From: Eubacterium sp.
GTDB taxonomy: Bacteria; Bacillota_A; Clostridia; Lachnospirales; Lachnospiraceae
Length of the DNA stretch: 5,200 nucleotides
Reading direction: 5' to 3'
Assembly: GCA_024687845.1 (NCBI GenBank)
Contig: JAILEL010000043.1
Span: forward strand, 1-5,200
Shown: piece by piece, positions 1 through 5,200 of the stretch
Layout of the letters: the number at the start of each line of letters is the position of its first letter
Numbering within the stretch: position 1 is the first letter of the stretch
Notes under the pieces: model-generated
Database searches by the model: none
What the model saw: the letters and a program-made list of their open reading frames with translations, nothing else
What the model was told of the DNA's origin: nothing
Program-made: the position numbers and the translations under genes

Positions 1-212
1 TACCTGATGATTTGCATGTTTCATTTCTTTTGAATGAACAGATAAGAAAAACAAAATATTATGGTGCCGACTGGGTGGCTCAGTATAATAAAATGATTAC
101 GAACGAAGATATCCAGAGTGTCACAATAATAAATGGCGACCCTTATGTTATTTATTATAACCCCGGTGTTCTTGCAAAAAATATAGATAAAATGATTGAA
201 TCTATGAAATAA
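1..212 (+). CDS. Unidentified protein, C-terminal fragment (5' end outside window)
   Basis: The reading frame is open from the window edge (first full codon at 3-5) to a TAA at 210-212, giving about 69 residues. The gene therefore almost certainly starts upstream. A TTG at 12-14 and later ATGs are in frame, but I see no convincing ribosome-binding site for them. The visible tail is a soluble-looking mix of charged and aromatic residues (KTKYYGADWVAQYNK, then VTIINGDPYVIYYNPGV) ending in a lysine-rich helix, with no membrane segment. I do not recognise the family and assign no function. Only 24 nt separate it from the hybrid kinase, with no terminator between, so the two are probably co-transcribed. 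An extracytoplasmic or ligand-handling partner of the kinase is possible but is only a guess from position. Confidence 0.7.
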   Translation, partial: PDDLHVSFLLNEQIRKTKYYGADWVAQYNKMITNEDIQSVTIINGDPYVIYYNPGVLAKNIDKMIESMK

Positions 213-236
213 ACATACTATAAGAAAGGTAGCAAA

Positions 237-2918
237 ATGAGTACAGATAAAAAACAGGGAGTATTTAAAATAGGCATAATAGCCATAAAGGTAGTACTAT
301 GTATATGCTTAGTTTTTAATGCCATTGTTTTTATTTATTATGGTTTTATAAATAAGGGTGAAGTTGTAAAAAGCGATCCTGTCAGGTATATGGAAAACTG
401 GAAGGTTGAATATGCTGAAAATGGAGACCAGACAGCGATTAATGATTTGCCTCAGAATGTAAAGGATAACGAATACATTTATTTTAATACCCGTAATGAT
501 GTTTCGGTATTTATAAATGGAGAGCTAAGGAAAGATTTTATTGAGGAACGAGATATTAACCTGCCGGGAGGCTCTTTTAAAAGATTTTTGATGTCGGTTC
601 CACTTACAGAAGATGATGCCGGGGCACAGATTATGATAGTAAGAAAAGCACCTCAGGATATCGACTACGAAATGCCGGAGGTCTTTATCAGTACACGTTT
701 CGGAGCTCTTGGTAATCTGTTGAAGGATGGTGGATTGGCTTTCGTTCTTTCTGCGATCGTATTGATTTTTGCTTTTTCAGCATTTGTTGTCAGTATCATA
801 CTCAGTATATTATATAAACAAAGAATAGATATGCTGTATGGTTCTTTGGGAATATTTACCATCGCAGCCTGGCTTATCACGGATTCCTATCTTTATCCAT
901 TTGTATTTGGAGTGGATCATGTAAATGGACTTCTTAGTTTTATTTATTGTCTTGTGATTCCACTGCCCCTTATACTTTTTCTCTCCAGTATACAGAGAGG
1001 AAGGTATAGAACCGGTATGTTTGTGGTAATGATAATATCATTTCTTAATGCAACCGTCTGGCCGTTTCTACATTTTACAGGGATAGTTCCTTTTGAGTAT
1101 ATGCGTGATCTGGCTAATGATGTGCTTGTTATTCTTTCAGTGGCAGGTATAGCCATTCTGATCTTTGATGCAGTTAAGGGGAACATCAGCGAATATCGCC
1201 ATACATTTATAGGATTTCTATGTTTTCTTTTTGGATGCCTTATAGAGCTGATGATCACACTTTTAGATATAGATGAAATCAGGACATCCGTCGCTATGGT
1301 TACAGGGCTTGGACTGCTTCTGATTTTCATTGTTATTCAGCAGGTTAATGATCTGAGAAAAATAAATATAGAGAAGAAGCATGCAATAGATATTTCAGAG
1401 GCAAAAACCAGATTTCTTGCAAGTATGTCTCATGAAATACGAACACCAATCAACTCAATACTGGGTATGAACGAGATGATACTCAGAGAGAATAATGATA
1501 AAGCGATAGATGAATATTCAAGAAACATAAAGACTTCAGGAAAAATGCTTCTCAGTCTTATAAATGATGTGCTTGATTTTACCAAGATCGAATCAGGAAA
1601 ACTGGAGATAAGAGAATCGGATTTCCTTTTGTCAGATACATTATATGATGTCATATCCCTTATAAAGGAAAGGGCTGATGAAAAAGGCTTAAACCTTTCA
1701 ACTGAAATAGTTGCAGAAATACCAAATGAATTGGTAAGCGATGATGTCAGAATCAGACAGATACTTATTAATCTGCTTAATAATGCTGTTAAGTATACGG
1801 ATGAAGGGAATGTGATACTTAAGGTTGGTGGCACTTATACTGATGATGGATTTGATCTGAGACTTATTGTAAAAGATACCGGAAAAGGAATTCGAGAGGA
1901 AGATCAGGGACTTCTGTTTGATGCATTTTCAAGAGTAGATTTAAAGTCGAACATCAACATAGAAGGTACAGGACTTGGACTCGCCATTGTAAAAAGTATA
2001 GTGGATTCCATGAATGGTGAGATAGGAGTGGAAAGTGAATATGGAGCAGGCTCAGAATTCTGGGTAAAGCTACCTGTTAGATATAAAAGTAAAGAACTGC
2101 TCAGAGATGATTTTATGGAGAATAAAGTCGAGCTACAGAGGGATGAAAAATCCGGCAGCTTTATTGCTCCTGATGCCAGAATCCTGGCAGTTGATGATAA
2201 TCAGTCTAATCTTAATATAGTAAAGCTTTTCCTGAAGAGAAATGCCATATCTCCGGATCTTTGTAACTCCGGACAGAAAGCAATAATGCTGTGTAAAGAG
2301 AAAAAGTATGATCTTATTCTTATGGATCATATGATGCCTGAACCGGATGGTGTAGAAACCCTTCATATTATCAAGAGTGATGAGGCATCTCTAAATAAAG
2401 ATACAACGGCGATAGTTCTTACAGCCAATGCAGTTGCAGGAAGCCGTCAGCTGTATATAGATGAAGGTTTTGATGATTATCTTTCAAAACCTCTTGATTC
2501 AAAACTGCTGGAGAAGATGGTAATGACCATGCTTCCGGAAGAAAAGGTTATAATCTCATCGCAGAATACATCTGAAGGACCGGATATCGAAGGTCTGGAT
2601 TATGAAACAGCTCTTATGTATTGTGGTGGTGAAGAAGAACTATTTCTGGAAATTGCCGGCGATATCTCTAAGGAATGTCAGGAACGTGTAGAGAGAATGA
2701 GAAGGAGCCTGGAGACAAAGGATATTGACTCTTACAGAATAGATGCTCACTCTATAAAAAATTCCATGGCAACTGTGGGATTAGTTGAATTCAGTGAAAG
2801 AGCAAAGAAACATGAGTTTGCTGCAAAGGAAGATAATATTGATTTCATTTACAGTGATGCTGAAGCCTTTATAAATAAGTATATTGAATTATGTGAGCAA
2901 TTAGGTAAGCTAGGTTGA
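237..2918 (+). CDS. Membrane-bound hybrid sensor histidine kinase (7TMR-DISM-like sensor, HisKA-HATPase-REC-HPt)
   Basis: This 893-residue protein should autophosphorylate on sensing a signal and pass phosphate His-Asp-His within one chain. A hydrophobic anchor (about 11-37) is followed by an extracytoplasmic domain (about 40-160, with a VFINGE segment suggestive of a beta-sandwich). About seven hydrophobic helices follow (about 166-369), which puts the C-terminal part in the cytoplasm and resembles 7TMR-DISM receptors. HisKA has the H-box SHEIRTP with H399. The ATPase domain has the N-box (N512/N516), G1 DTGKGI (547-552), an F-box near 559-565 and G2 GTGLGL (577-582). The receiver spans about 648-765, with acidic pair D653/D654, phospho-acceptor D697 in MDHMMP, T729 and K751. 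The HPt domain (about 785-890) has H838 in HSIKNS, with Asn where Gly is common. All key residues are present. The ATG follows AGAAAGGT at a good distance. There is no DNA-binding or other output domain, so a separate response regulator is needed. The ligand is unknown. Confidence 0.93.
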   Translation: MSTDKKQGVFKIGIIAIKVVLCICLVFNAIVFIYYGFINKGEVVKSDPVRYMENWKVEYAENGDQTAINDLPQNVKDNEYIYFNTRNDVSVFINGELRKDFIEERDINLPGGSFKRFLMSVPLTEDDAGAQIMIVRKAPQDIDYEMPEVFISTRFGALGNLLKDGGLAFVLSAIVLIFAFSAFVVSIILSILYKQRIDMLYGSLGIFTIAAWLITDSYLYPFVFGVDHVNGLLSFIYCLVIPLPLILFLSSIQRGRYRTGMFVVMIISFLNATVWPFLHFTGIVPFEYMRDLANDVLVILSVAGIAILIFDAVKGNISEYRHTFIGFLCFLFGCLIELMITLLDIDEIRTSVAMVTGLGLLLIFIVIQQVNDLRKINIEKKHAIDISEAKTRFLASMSHEIRTPINSILGMNEMILRENNDKAIDEYSRNIKTSGKMLLSLINDVLDFTKIESGKLEIRESDFLLSDTLYDVISLIKERADEKGLNLSTEIVAEIPNELVSDDVRIRQILINLLNNAVKYTDEGNVILKVGGTYTDDGFDLRLIVKDTGKGIREEDQGLLFDAFSRVDLKSNINIEGTGLGLAIVKSIVDSMNGEIGVESEYGAGSEFWVKLPVRYKSKELLRDDFMENKVELQRDEKSGSFIAPDARILAVDDNQSNLNIVKLFLKRNAISPDLCNSGQKAIMLCKEKKYDLILMDHMMPEPDGVETLHIIKSDEASLNKDTTAIVLTANAVAGSRQLYIDEGFDDYLSKPLDSKLLEKMVMTMLPEEKVIISSQNTSEGPDIEGLDYETALMYCGGEEELFLEIAGDISKECQERVERMRRSLETKDIDSYRIDAHSIKNSMATVGLVEFSERAKKHEFAAKEDNIDFIYSDAEAFINKYIELCEQLGKLG

Positions 2919-2924
2919 ATAATC
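2918..2924 (+). repeat. Putative target-site duplication, left copy
   Basis: AATAATC directly abuts the left terminal repeat and pairs with TATAATC at 5124-5130, directly abutting the right one (6 of 7 identical). The family norm is 8 bp, so this is a candidate rather than a proven duplication. Its first base is the last base of the kinase stop codon TGA (2916-2918). Confidence 0.5.
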
Positions 2925-2951
2925 GTTACAGTTCAGTCCTAAACCAAATGA
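2925..2951 (+). repeat. Terminal inverted repeat, transposase-distal end
   Basis: The repeat begins GTTACAGTTCA, and its 27 bases match the reverse complement of 5097-5123 at 21 positions without gaps. The outer 11 bases are identical. A second conserved block, CCAAAT, lies at repeat positions 20-25. Two conserved blocks split by a variable spacer fit a bipartite transposase-recognition end. It lies downstream of the transposase gene. Confidence 0.85.
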
Positions 2952-2958
2952 AGTAATT

Positions 2959-3015
2959 AAAAGGGATACAGAAGATTGATTGTTAGTTTTTAACGAACTT
3001 TTCTGTACCCCTTTT
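2959..3015. terminator. Long hairpin beyond the transposase stop, probable bidirectional terminator
   Basis: The arms 2959-2973 (AAAAGGGATACAGAA) and 3001-3015 (TTCTGTACCCCTTTT) pair over 15 bp with one mismatch on the plus strand, which becomes a G-U pair on the minus strand. The 27-nt middle can fold further (2980-2986 with 2990-2996). The left arm starts with an A-run and the right arm ends in a T-run, so transcripts from either side end in U-rich sequence. It starts 2 nt beyond the transposase stop codon and lies about 40 nt after the kinase stop. It could therefore end both the transposase message and the kinase message. The long loop makes it less ideal than a compact terminator. Confidence 0.65.
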
Positions 3016-3017
3016 GT

Positions 3018-4637
3018 TTATTTTGCGAATGCATTTTCGACGGTATCATAAATGTTTTTGTTTTGTAATCTTGCGGTCTCGATAATTGTAAGGGCATCAC
3101 AAATGTGCTGTCCTCCGGTATTGCTGCGGAGTACAACTGCTTGCTTTTGCTTTCTTTTGAATTTTCGGAGACCACGTTCGCTGATGTTGTTTGTTGGATC
3201 AACTTCAGGGTGATTAAGAAAATATAGATGACTTTCCTGGTATGACCGAAGTCGTTTAAAAAGATTAAATCCTTCCATATATTCTTTTTGTGGTGGATGC
3301 TCCATATATTCCTTTTCTGCTAGAGAGAGAATTGATTCATACTTTTGAGTAAGTTCAATGATTTTTTCATCTGAAATACCACTTTTGTTTTTATTTTTTA
3401 TATGAATCATTTTTTGCAAAAGACTATGCATTTGTTTATGCCATTTAAGGTGAGGTTCATTCTCTTGGGCACCAACAAGATATCTTAAGACATGAGCAAT
3501 ACATTCCTGATGATCAGAACCATAGGAATAATAAGATTTATCGTGATCATGCACGATGGTGCCTTTATAGTTTTCGATAGGAGTTTGGGTGAGTCCAGAA
3601 TGTCCTTTGTGTTCTAAATGCTGATAAAGTACACGTTCTTTATCAGTGCATAAGATGACTGCTTTCCGAGTCCCGTTAACATTACTTACAGTAGCATCAG
3701 AATACAAAACATCAGAATGAATAAGCAAAGAGAAAATCTTTGCTCTTTCAGATTCTGTAGAAGTGGAAAATTCTGAAGAAAGATTACTGATAGTTCCAGT
3801 TGATAGATTTACAACACCTTTTGTTATGTCAGATATGCATTGTTTTGTTTTTTGAATGGATACGTTGTAGTAATTATTTAGCAGAAATGCAAGGGCTTTT
3901 ACAGAAGAACCATAGTTGACTTTGTTTATTAGTCCGGTAGGGAATGGAGCATGTGTACGGCTTCCAGTAATACGATTTCTGTATTCATCAACGATGTAAT
4001 CAGTAACGGTTACATATACTTGTATATCAACTAATTGCTTAGTGATTTGTTTTCCAGTTGGATAACAATCAGGATTATTAAAAATAGAATCAGGAGTGGT
4101 GATATGTACTGGTTCTTTTGTAGGAGTGAGTCTTTCTGCATTATGAGCCTTATGACCAGGTTGACCACCAGGCTTTTTGCCAGTTGGTTTTCTGCTGTTT
4201 GGAACCTTGCTTCTGAAAGGGAGGGCAGATGAAGGCAGCGAAGAATTTTCAAAATTTGTATTGAGTTTTTTTTCAAGTTTTTTATTTGTACCGTTAAGAA
4301 TAGCAACCTCTATTTCGGCTATTTCAGCTCTTTTGAGATTGGATTCATTTTCGGTGGTAAGAGAAGAAACTTGTGATTTGAGGTCGTCAACTTCTGCTAA
4401 AAGCCCTCTGTTTTGAGATTCAAGTGAATTGATTCTATCAAGATGAAATCTACGGGATTCGGAACTCTTACGTTCTAAAGTTTTTATTATGCCTTCAAGA
4501 TAACGGATTTTTCTTTCAAGAGCTTCTTTTTCTTCATTAGGAAAAAGAACAGATGCCTGCTTCTGGAGTCTCTTATTTTCAGCGCGAAGAGAAATAAGTT
4601 CACGGCGTTGTTTTTCATGAGCTTCCTGAAGAGTCAT
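3018..4637 (-). CDS. IS66-family DDE transposase (TnpC-like)
   Basis: This 539-residue protein should catalyse cutting and joining of the element's ends. Residues about 1-125 are a charged, heptad-rich coiled coil, as at the N-terminus of IS66 transposases. Next comes the family hallmark GKKPGGQPGHKAHN (153-166). The following region, normally a zinc-binding segment with paired cysteines, retains only C191, so metal binding is probably lost. The catalytic triad is visible: D314 in YSDAT (many relatives have DET), D364 in VHDHDKSYY, and E487 in NNISERGLRKFKRKQK. The CIAHVLRYL segment (379-387) fits the family's conserved Cys-x-x-His motif. The ATG at 4637 follows AGGAGG (4644-4649) by 6 nt. 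It lies 20 nt downstream of the accessory gene and is presumably co-transcribed with it. The frame is uninterrupted, so the protein is probably functional. The family call is firm; the subgroup is uncertain, though the lack of TnpA/TnpB recalls single-transposase IS66 relatives of the ISBst12 type. Confidence 0.93.
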   Translation of the reverse strand: MTLQEAHEKQRRELISLRAENKRLQKQASVLFPNEEKEALERKIRYLEGIIKTLERKSSESRRFHLDRINSLESQNRGLLAEVDDLKSQVSSLTTENESNLKRAEIAEIEVAILNGTNKKLEKKLNTNFENSSLPSSALPFRSKVPNSRKPTGKKPGGQPGHKAHNAERLTPTKEPVHITTPDSIFNNPDCYPTGKQITKQLVDIQVYVTVTDYIVDEYRNRITGSRTHAPFPTGLINKVNYGSSVKALAFLLNNYYNVSIQKTKQCISDITKGVVNLSTGTISNLSSEFSTSTESERAKIFSLLIHSDVLYSDATVSNVNGTRKAVILCTDKERVLYQHLEHKGHSGLTQTPIENYKGTIVHDHDKSYYSYGSDHQECIAHVLRYLVGAQENEPHLKWHKQMHSLLQKMIHIKNKNKSGISDEKIIELTQKYESILSLAEKEYMEHPPQKEYMEGFNLFKRLRSYQESHLYFLNHPEVDPTNNISERGLRKFKRKQKQAVVLRSNTGGQHICDALTIIETARLQNKNIYDTVENAFAK

Positions 4638-4643
4638 ACTGTT

Positions 4644-4649
4644 CCTCCT
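4644..4649 (-). promoter_or_regulatory. Ribosome-binding site of the transposase gene
   Basis: AGGAGG on the minus strand lies 6 nt before the transposase ATG and inside the 20-nt gap after the accessory stop codon. It supports the assigned start and independent, possibly coupled, translation of the transposase. Confidence 0.8.
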
Positions 4650-4657
4650 AATAAAGG

Positions 4658-4960
4658 TTAAGAATTGATACGATCGATTTCTTTCTTAAGTGCATTAATC
4701 TGAAGTTTGAGTTGACGATTTTCATCTTCGAGTTCCTGGATTCGTTTATCTTTATCTATCTCAGGAGAAGATGATTTAGGTTTTGATTTTGCTCCTTTAT
4801 TTCTACCATCGGTAGGAATGATTTCCCCGGTTTCTGGATCAAGTTTGCCTATTAAAGTTCGCTTGGCACGGGAACATTTCTTTTCCTTATCGTAGTAAGA
4901 TTTGGAATCATAAACATAGGTGATACCTGATCTTTTGTCGAATTGCTTGATGATAGCCAT
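4658..4960 (-). CDS. Small IS-borne accessory protein with C-terminal leucine-zipper-like coil
   Basis: This is a 100-residue basic protein and the first gene of the element's operon. I chose the ATG at 4960 because a perfect AGGAGG lies 8 nt upstream. A GTG at 4967-4969 is in frame but overlaps that site. Residues 1-50 (AIIKQFDKRSGITYVYDSKS, then KRTLIGKLDPETGE) resemble, from memory, the N-terminal segment of some Firmicutes transposases and of small proteins next to IS66-like transposases. A Lys/Ser/Pro-rich linker (about 51-67) follows. A coil (about 68-100) has hydrophobic residues at heptad positions I74, L77, L84, I88, L91, I95 and I98, with N81 in the remaining core position, as in dimeric zippers. 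It is not recognisably TnpA or TnpB. A DNA-binding helper or regulator that pairs with the transposase's own coiled coil is a reasonable inference, but its function is unknown. Confidence 0.8.
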   Translation of the reverse strand: MAIIKQFDKRSGITYVYDSKSYYDKEKKCSRAKRTLIGKLDPETGEIIPTDGRNKGAKSKPKSSSPEIDKDKRIQELEDENRQLKLQINALKKEIDRINS

Positions 4961-4968
4961 TTGCAACA

Positions 4969-4974
4969 CCTCCT
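4969..4974 (-). promoter_or_regulatory. Ribosome-binding site deciding the accessory gene start
   Basis: A perfect AGGAGG on the minus strand lies 8 nt from the ATG at 4958-4960. It overlaps the upstream in-frame GTG by one base, which rules out that GTG as the start. Its outermost base (4974) is also the edge of the promoter palindrome. Confidence 0.85.
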
Positions 4975-5011
4975 ATATGGTTATGTGTTTATTATAACAC
5001 ATAATCATATA
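4974..5011. promoter_or_regulatory. 38-bp palindrome over the IS promoter, possible operator
   Basis: Arms 4974-4989 and 4996-5011 are complementary at 15 of 16 positions around a 6-nt centre; the inner 9 bp (TTATGTGTT / AACACATAA) are perfect. The centre is almost exactly the -10 hexamer of the minus-strand promoter, and one arm ends at the ribosome-binding site. As transcription would start inside one arm, the message could not form the whole hairpin, so a DNA operator bound by a dimer is more likely than an RNA switch. A related half-site (12 of 13) occurs at 5079-5091, near the right end. Binding by the accessory protein or transposase is inferred. Confidence 0.55.
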
Positions 5012-5019
5012 TAATGCAA
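4991..5019 (-). promoter_or_regulatory. Promoter of the accessory-transposase operon
   Basis: On the minus strand TTGCAT (5014-5019) and a perfect TATAAT (4991-4996) are separated by exactly 17 bp, as for a housekeeping sigma promoter. The -35 is weak (only TTG agrees with consensus). Transcription would start near 4984, giving a leader of about 25 nt before the accessory ATG. Confidence 0.7.
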
Positions 5020-5023
5020 CAAA

Positions 5024-5047
5024 AAAATAGCGAAAATGCGCTATTTT
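5024..5047 (-). terminator. Insulating terminator upstream of the IS promoter
   Basis: The arms 5024-5032 (AAAATAGCG) and 5039-5047 (CGCTATTTT) are a perfect 9-bp inverted repeat with a 6-nt loop. Read on the minus strand, the stem runs straight into seven consecutive T (5021-5027), the form of an intrinsic terminator. It ends about 2 nt before the operon's -35 box. It would stop transcripts entering from the right flank before they reach the transposase, a common way for insertion sequences to limit their own activity. The plus-strand tail is also T-rich, so weak function that way is possible. Confidence 0.72.
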
Positions 5048-5096
5048 ACTGGCTTTTTTGAGGGTTAGCAGATAAAAAATATGGTTATGAGATAGG

Positions 5097-5123
5097 TGAT
5101 TTGGCTAGGCAGTGAACTGTAAC
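5097..5123 (-). repeat. Terminal inverted repeat, transposase-proximal end
   Basis: Read on the minus strand inward from 5123, this repeat begins GTTACAGTTCA and matches 2925-2951 at 21 of 27 positions. Mismatches fall at repeat positions 12, 14, 16, 17, 19 and 26. Its inner block carries TTGGCT on the plus strand (5101-5106), which also looks like an outward-facing -35 element. Confidence 0.85.
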
Positions 5124-5129
5124 TATAAT
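5101..5129 (+). promoter_or_regulatory. Candidate hybrid outward promoter at the IS right junction
   Basis: TTGGCT (5101-5106, 4 of 6 to consensus) lies inside the right terminal repeat. TATAAT (5124-5129, 6 of 6) is the first flanking sequence after the element, and the spacer (5107-5123) is exactly 17 bp. Insertion would thus have joined a mobile -35 to a resident -10, driving transcription to the right from about 5136 into whatever gene lies beyond the window. Activity is untested, and AT-rich DNA gives chance TATAAT hits. Confidence 0.5.
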
Positions 5130-5130
5130 C
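5124..5130 (+). repeat. Putative target-site duplication, right copy
   Basis: TATAATC immediately follows the right terminal repeat and matches AATAATC at 2918-2924 at 6 of 7 positions. In an AT-rich genome a short match like this could be chance. Its exact placement against both repeat ends is what supports it. Confidence 0.5.
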
Positions 5131-5200
5131 ATGAAATAATACACGCTGTACTGAAAAAGGGACAGCTTACACGTTAAGATAAAATCAGAGGAAGACTAAT
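5131..5200 (+). other. Flanking non-coding DNA right of the IS, no gene seen
   Basis: I find no supported reading frame here. A short GCTGT/ACAGC match (5145-5149 with 5159-5163 or so) lacks a T-tract and is not a convincing terminator. Near the end, AGAGGA (about 5186-5191) followed by AAT at the window edge could be the ribosome-binding site and start region of a gene beginning just outside, but the sequence stops too early to tell. Confidence 0.35.

Larger units (their letters stand above)
2925..5123 (-). mobile_element. Complete IS66-type insertion sequence, 2199 bp
   Basis: The element is bounded by 27-bp imperfect inverted repeats and contains two minus-strand genes: a 100-residue accessory protein and an IS66-family DDE transposase. 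Nothing in it looks broken: both reading frames are intact, both have AGGAGG ribosome-binding sites, and both ends are present. Typical IS66 elements also carry tnpA and tnpB; here those are missing and the accessory gene takes the upstream position. IS66 elements usually duplicate 8 bp of target. Here the best flanking direct repeat is 7 bp with one mismatch, so the exact edge could be off by a base or the duplication has decayed. The insertion lies between the kinase stop codon and the downstream DNA. I cannot name the element without a database comparison. Confidence 0.88.

Noticed and set aside
665..2366. Several minus-strand open frames of 71-134 codons inside the kinase gene
   Set aside because: They lie wholly within a strongly supported gene, have no plausible ribosome-binding sites that I can see, and their translations show no recognisable motifs.
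2974..2986. A left-end counterpart of the TATATGRTTATG half-sites
   Set aside because: The best candidate (ATTGATTGTTAG region) matches too poorly to separate from chance.
2959..3015. The long inverted repeat as an element end or transposon border
   Set aside because: Both arms lie on the same side of the transposase, and a clearly matching pair of terminal repeats exists at 2925-2951 and 5097-5123.
4031..4416. Open frames on both strands inside the transposase N-terminal half
   Set aside because: They overlap conserved transposase sequence in other frames, and their low-complexity translations look like by-products of it.
4961..4969. GTG at 4967-4969 as the start of the accessory gene, giving 103 residues
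   Set aside because: It overlaps the perfect AGGAGG that is ideally placed for the ATG at 4958-4960.
5125..5132. ATAATCAT at 5125-5132 also occurring at 5001-5008 inside the element, as a sign of a nested insertion
   Set aside because: It is short and AT-rich, has no matching repeat ends, and the internal copy is explained by the promoter palindrome.
5145..5163. GCTGT/ACAGC hairpin in the right flank as a terminator
   Set aside because: The stem is only about 5 bp, the loop is purine-rich, and no T-tract follows.

Overview
The window looks like chromosomal DNA from a low-GC Gram-positive anaerobe, most plausibly a Clostridia/Lachnospiraceae member. The reasons are AT-rich coding, strong AGGAGG ribosome-binding sites on two of the genes, and a hybrid-kinase style (MDHMMP receiver motif, C-terminal HPt) that I associate with that group. 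The placement is an inference; no rRNA or other marker gene is present.

Layout. Positions 1-212 hold the 3' end of an unidentified gene (+). After a 24-nt gap, 237-2918 (+) encodes a complete 893-residue membrane-bound hybrid histidine kinase. Its order is an N-terminal membrane anchor, an extracytoplasmic domain, a seven-helix membrane block (7TMR-DISM-like), HisKA, HATPase, receiver and HPt. The short gap suggests the two genes form one operon.

Six bases after the kinase stop codon begins a 2199-bp insertion sequence, 2925-5123. I delimited it by imperfect 27-bp terminal inverted repeats (21 of 27 identical, the outer 11 perfect) and a short imperfect direct repeat of flanking DNA (6 of 7). 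Its two genes lie on the minus strand. The first is a 100-residue basic protein with a C-terminal leucine-zipper-like coil (4658-4960). The second, 20 nt downstream, is a 539-residue DDE transposase of the IS66 family (3018-4637) with all three catalytic acidic residues visible. The usual IS66 partners TnpA and TnpB are absent, so this looks like a variant IS66-type element carrying a different accessory protein.

The element has compact control sequences. A minus-strand promoter sits inside a 38-bp palindrome that reaches the accessory gene's ribosome-binding site. A hairpin with a T-tract lies directly upstream of that promoter and should block transcription entering from outside. A second, long hairpin lies just beyond the transposase stop and could terminate transcription from both sides, including the kinase message. 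At the right junction, a -35-like hexamer inside the terminal repeat lies exactly 17 bp from a perfect TATAAT at the start of the flanking DNA, making a candidate hybrid outward promoter. The last 77 bases (5124-5200) contain no gene I can support.

I see no CRISPR array, tRNA, rRNA, defence cluster or clearly new system. The most unusual content is the organisation of the insertion sequence and its junctions.
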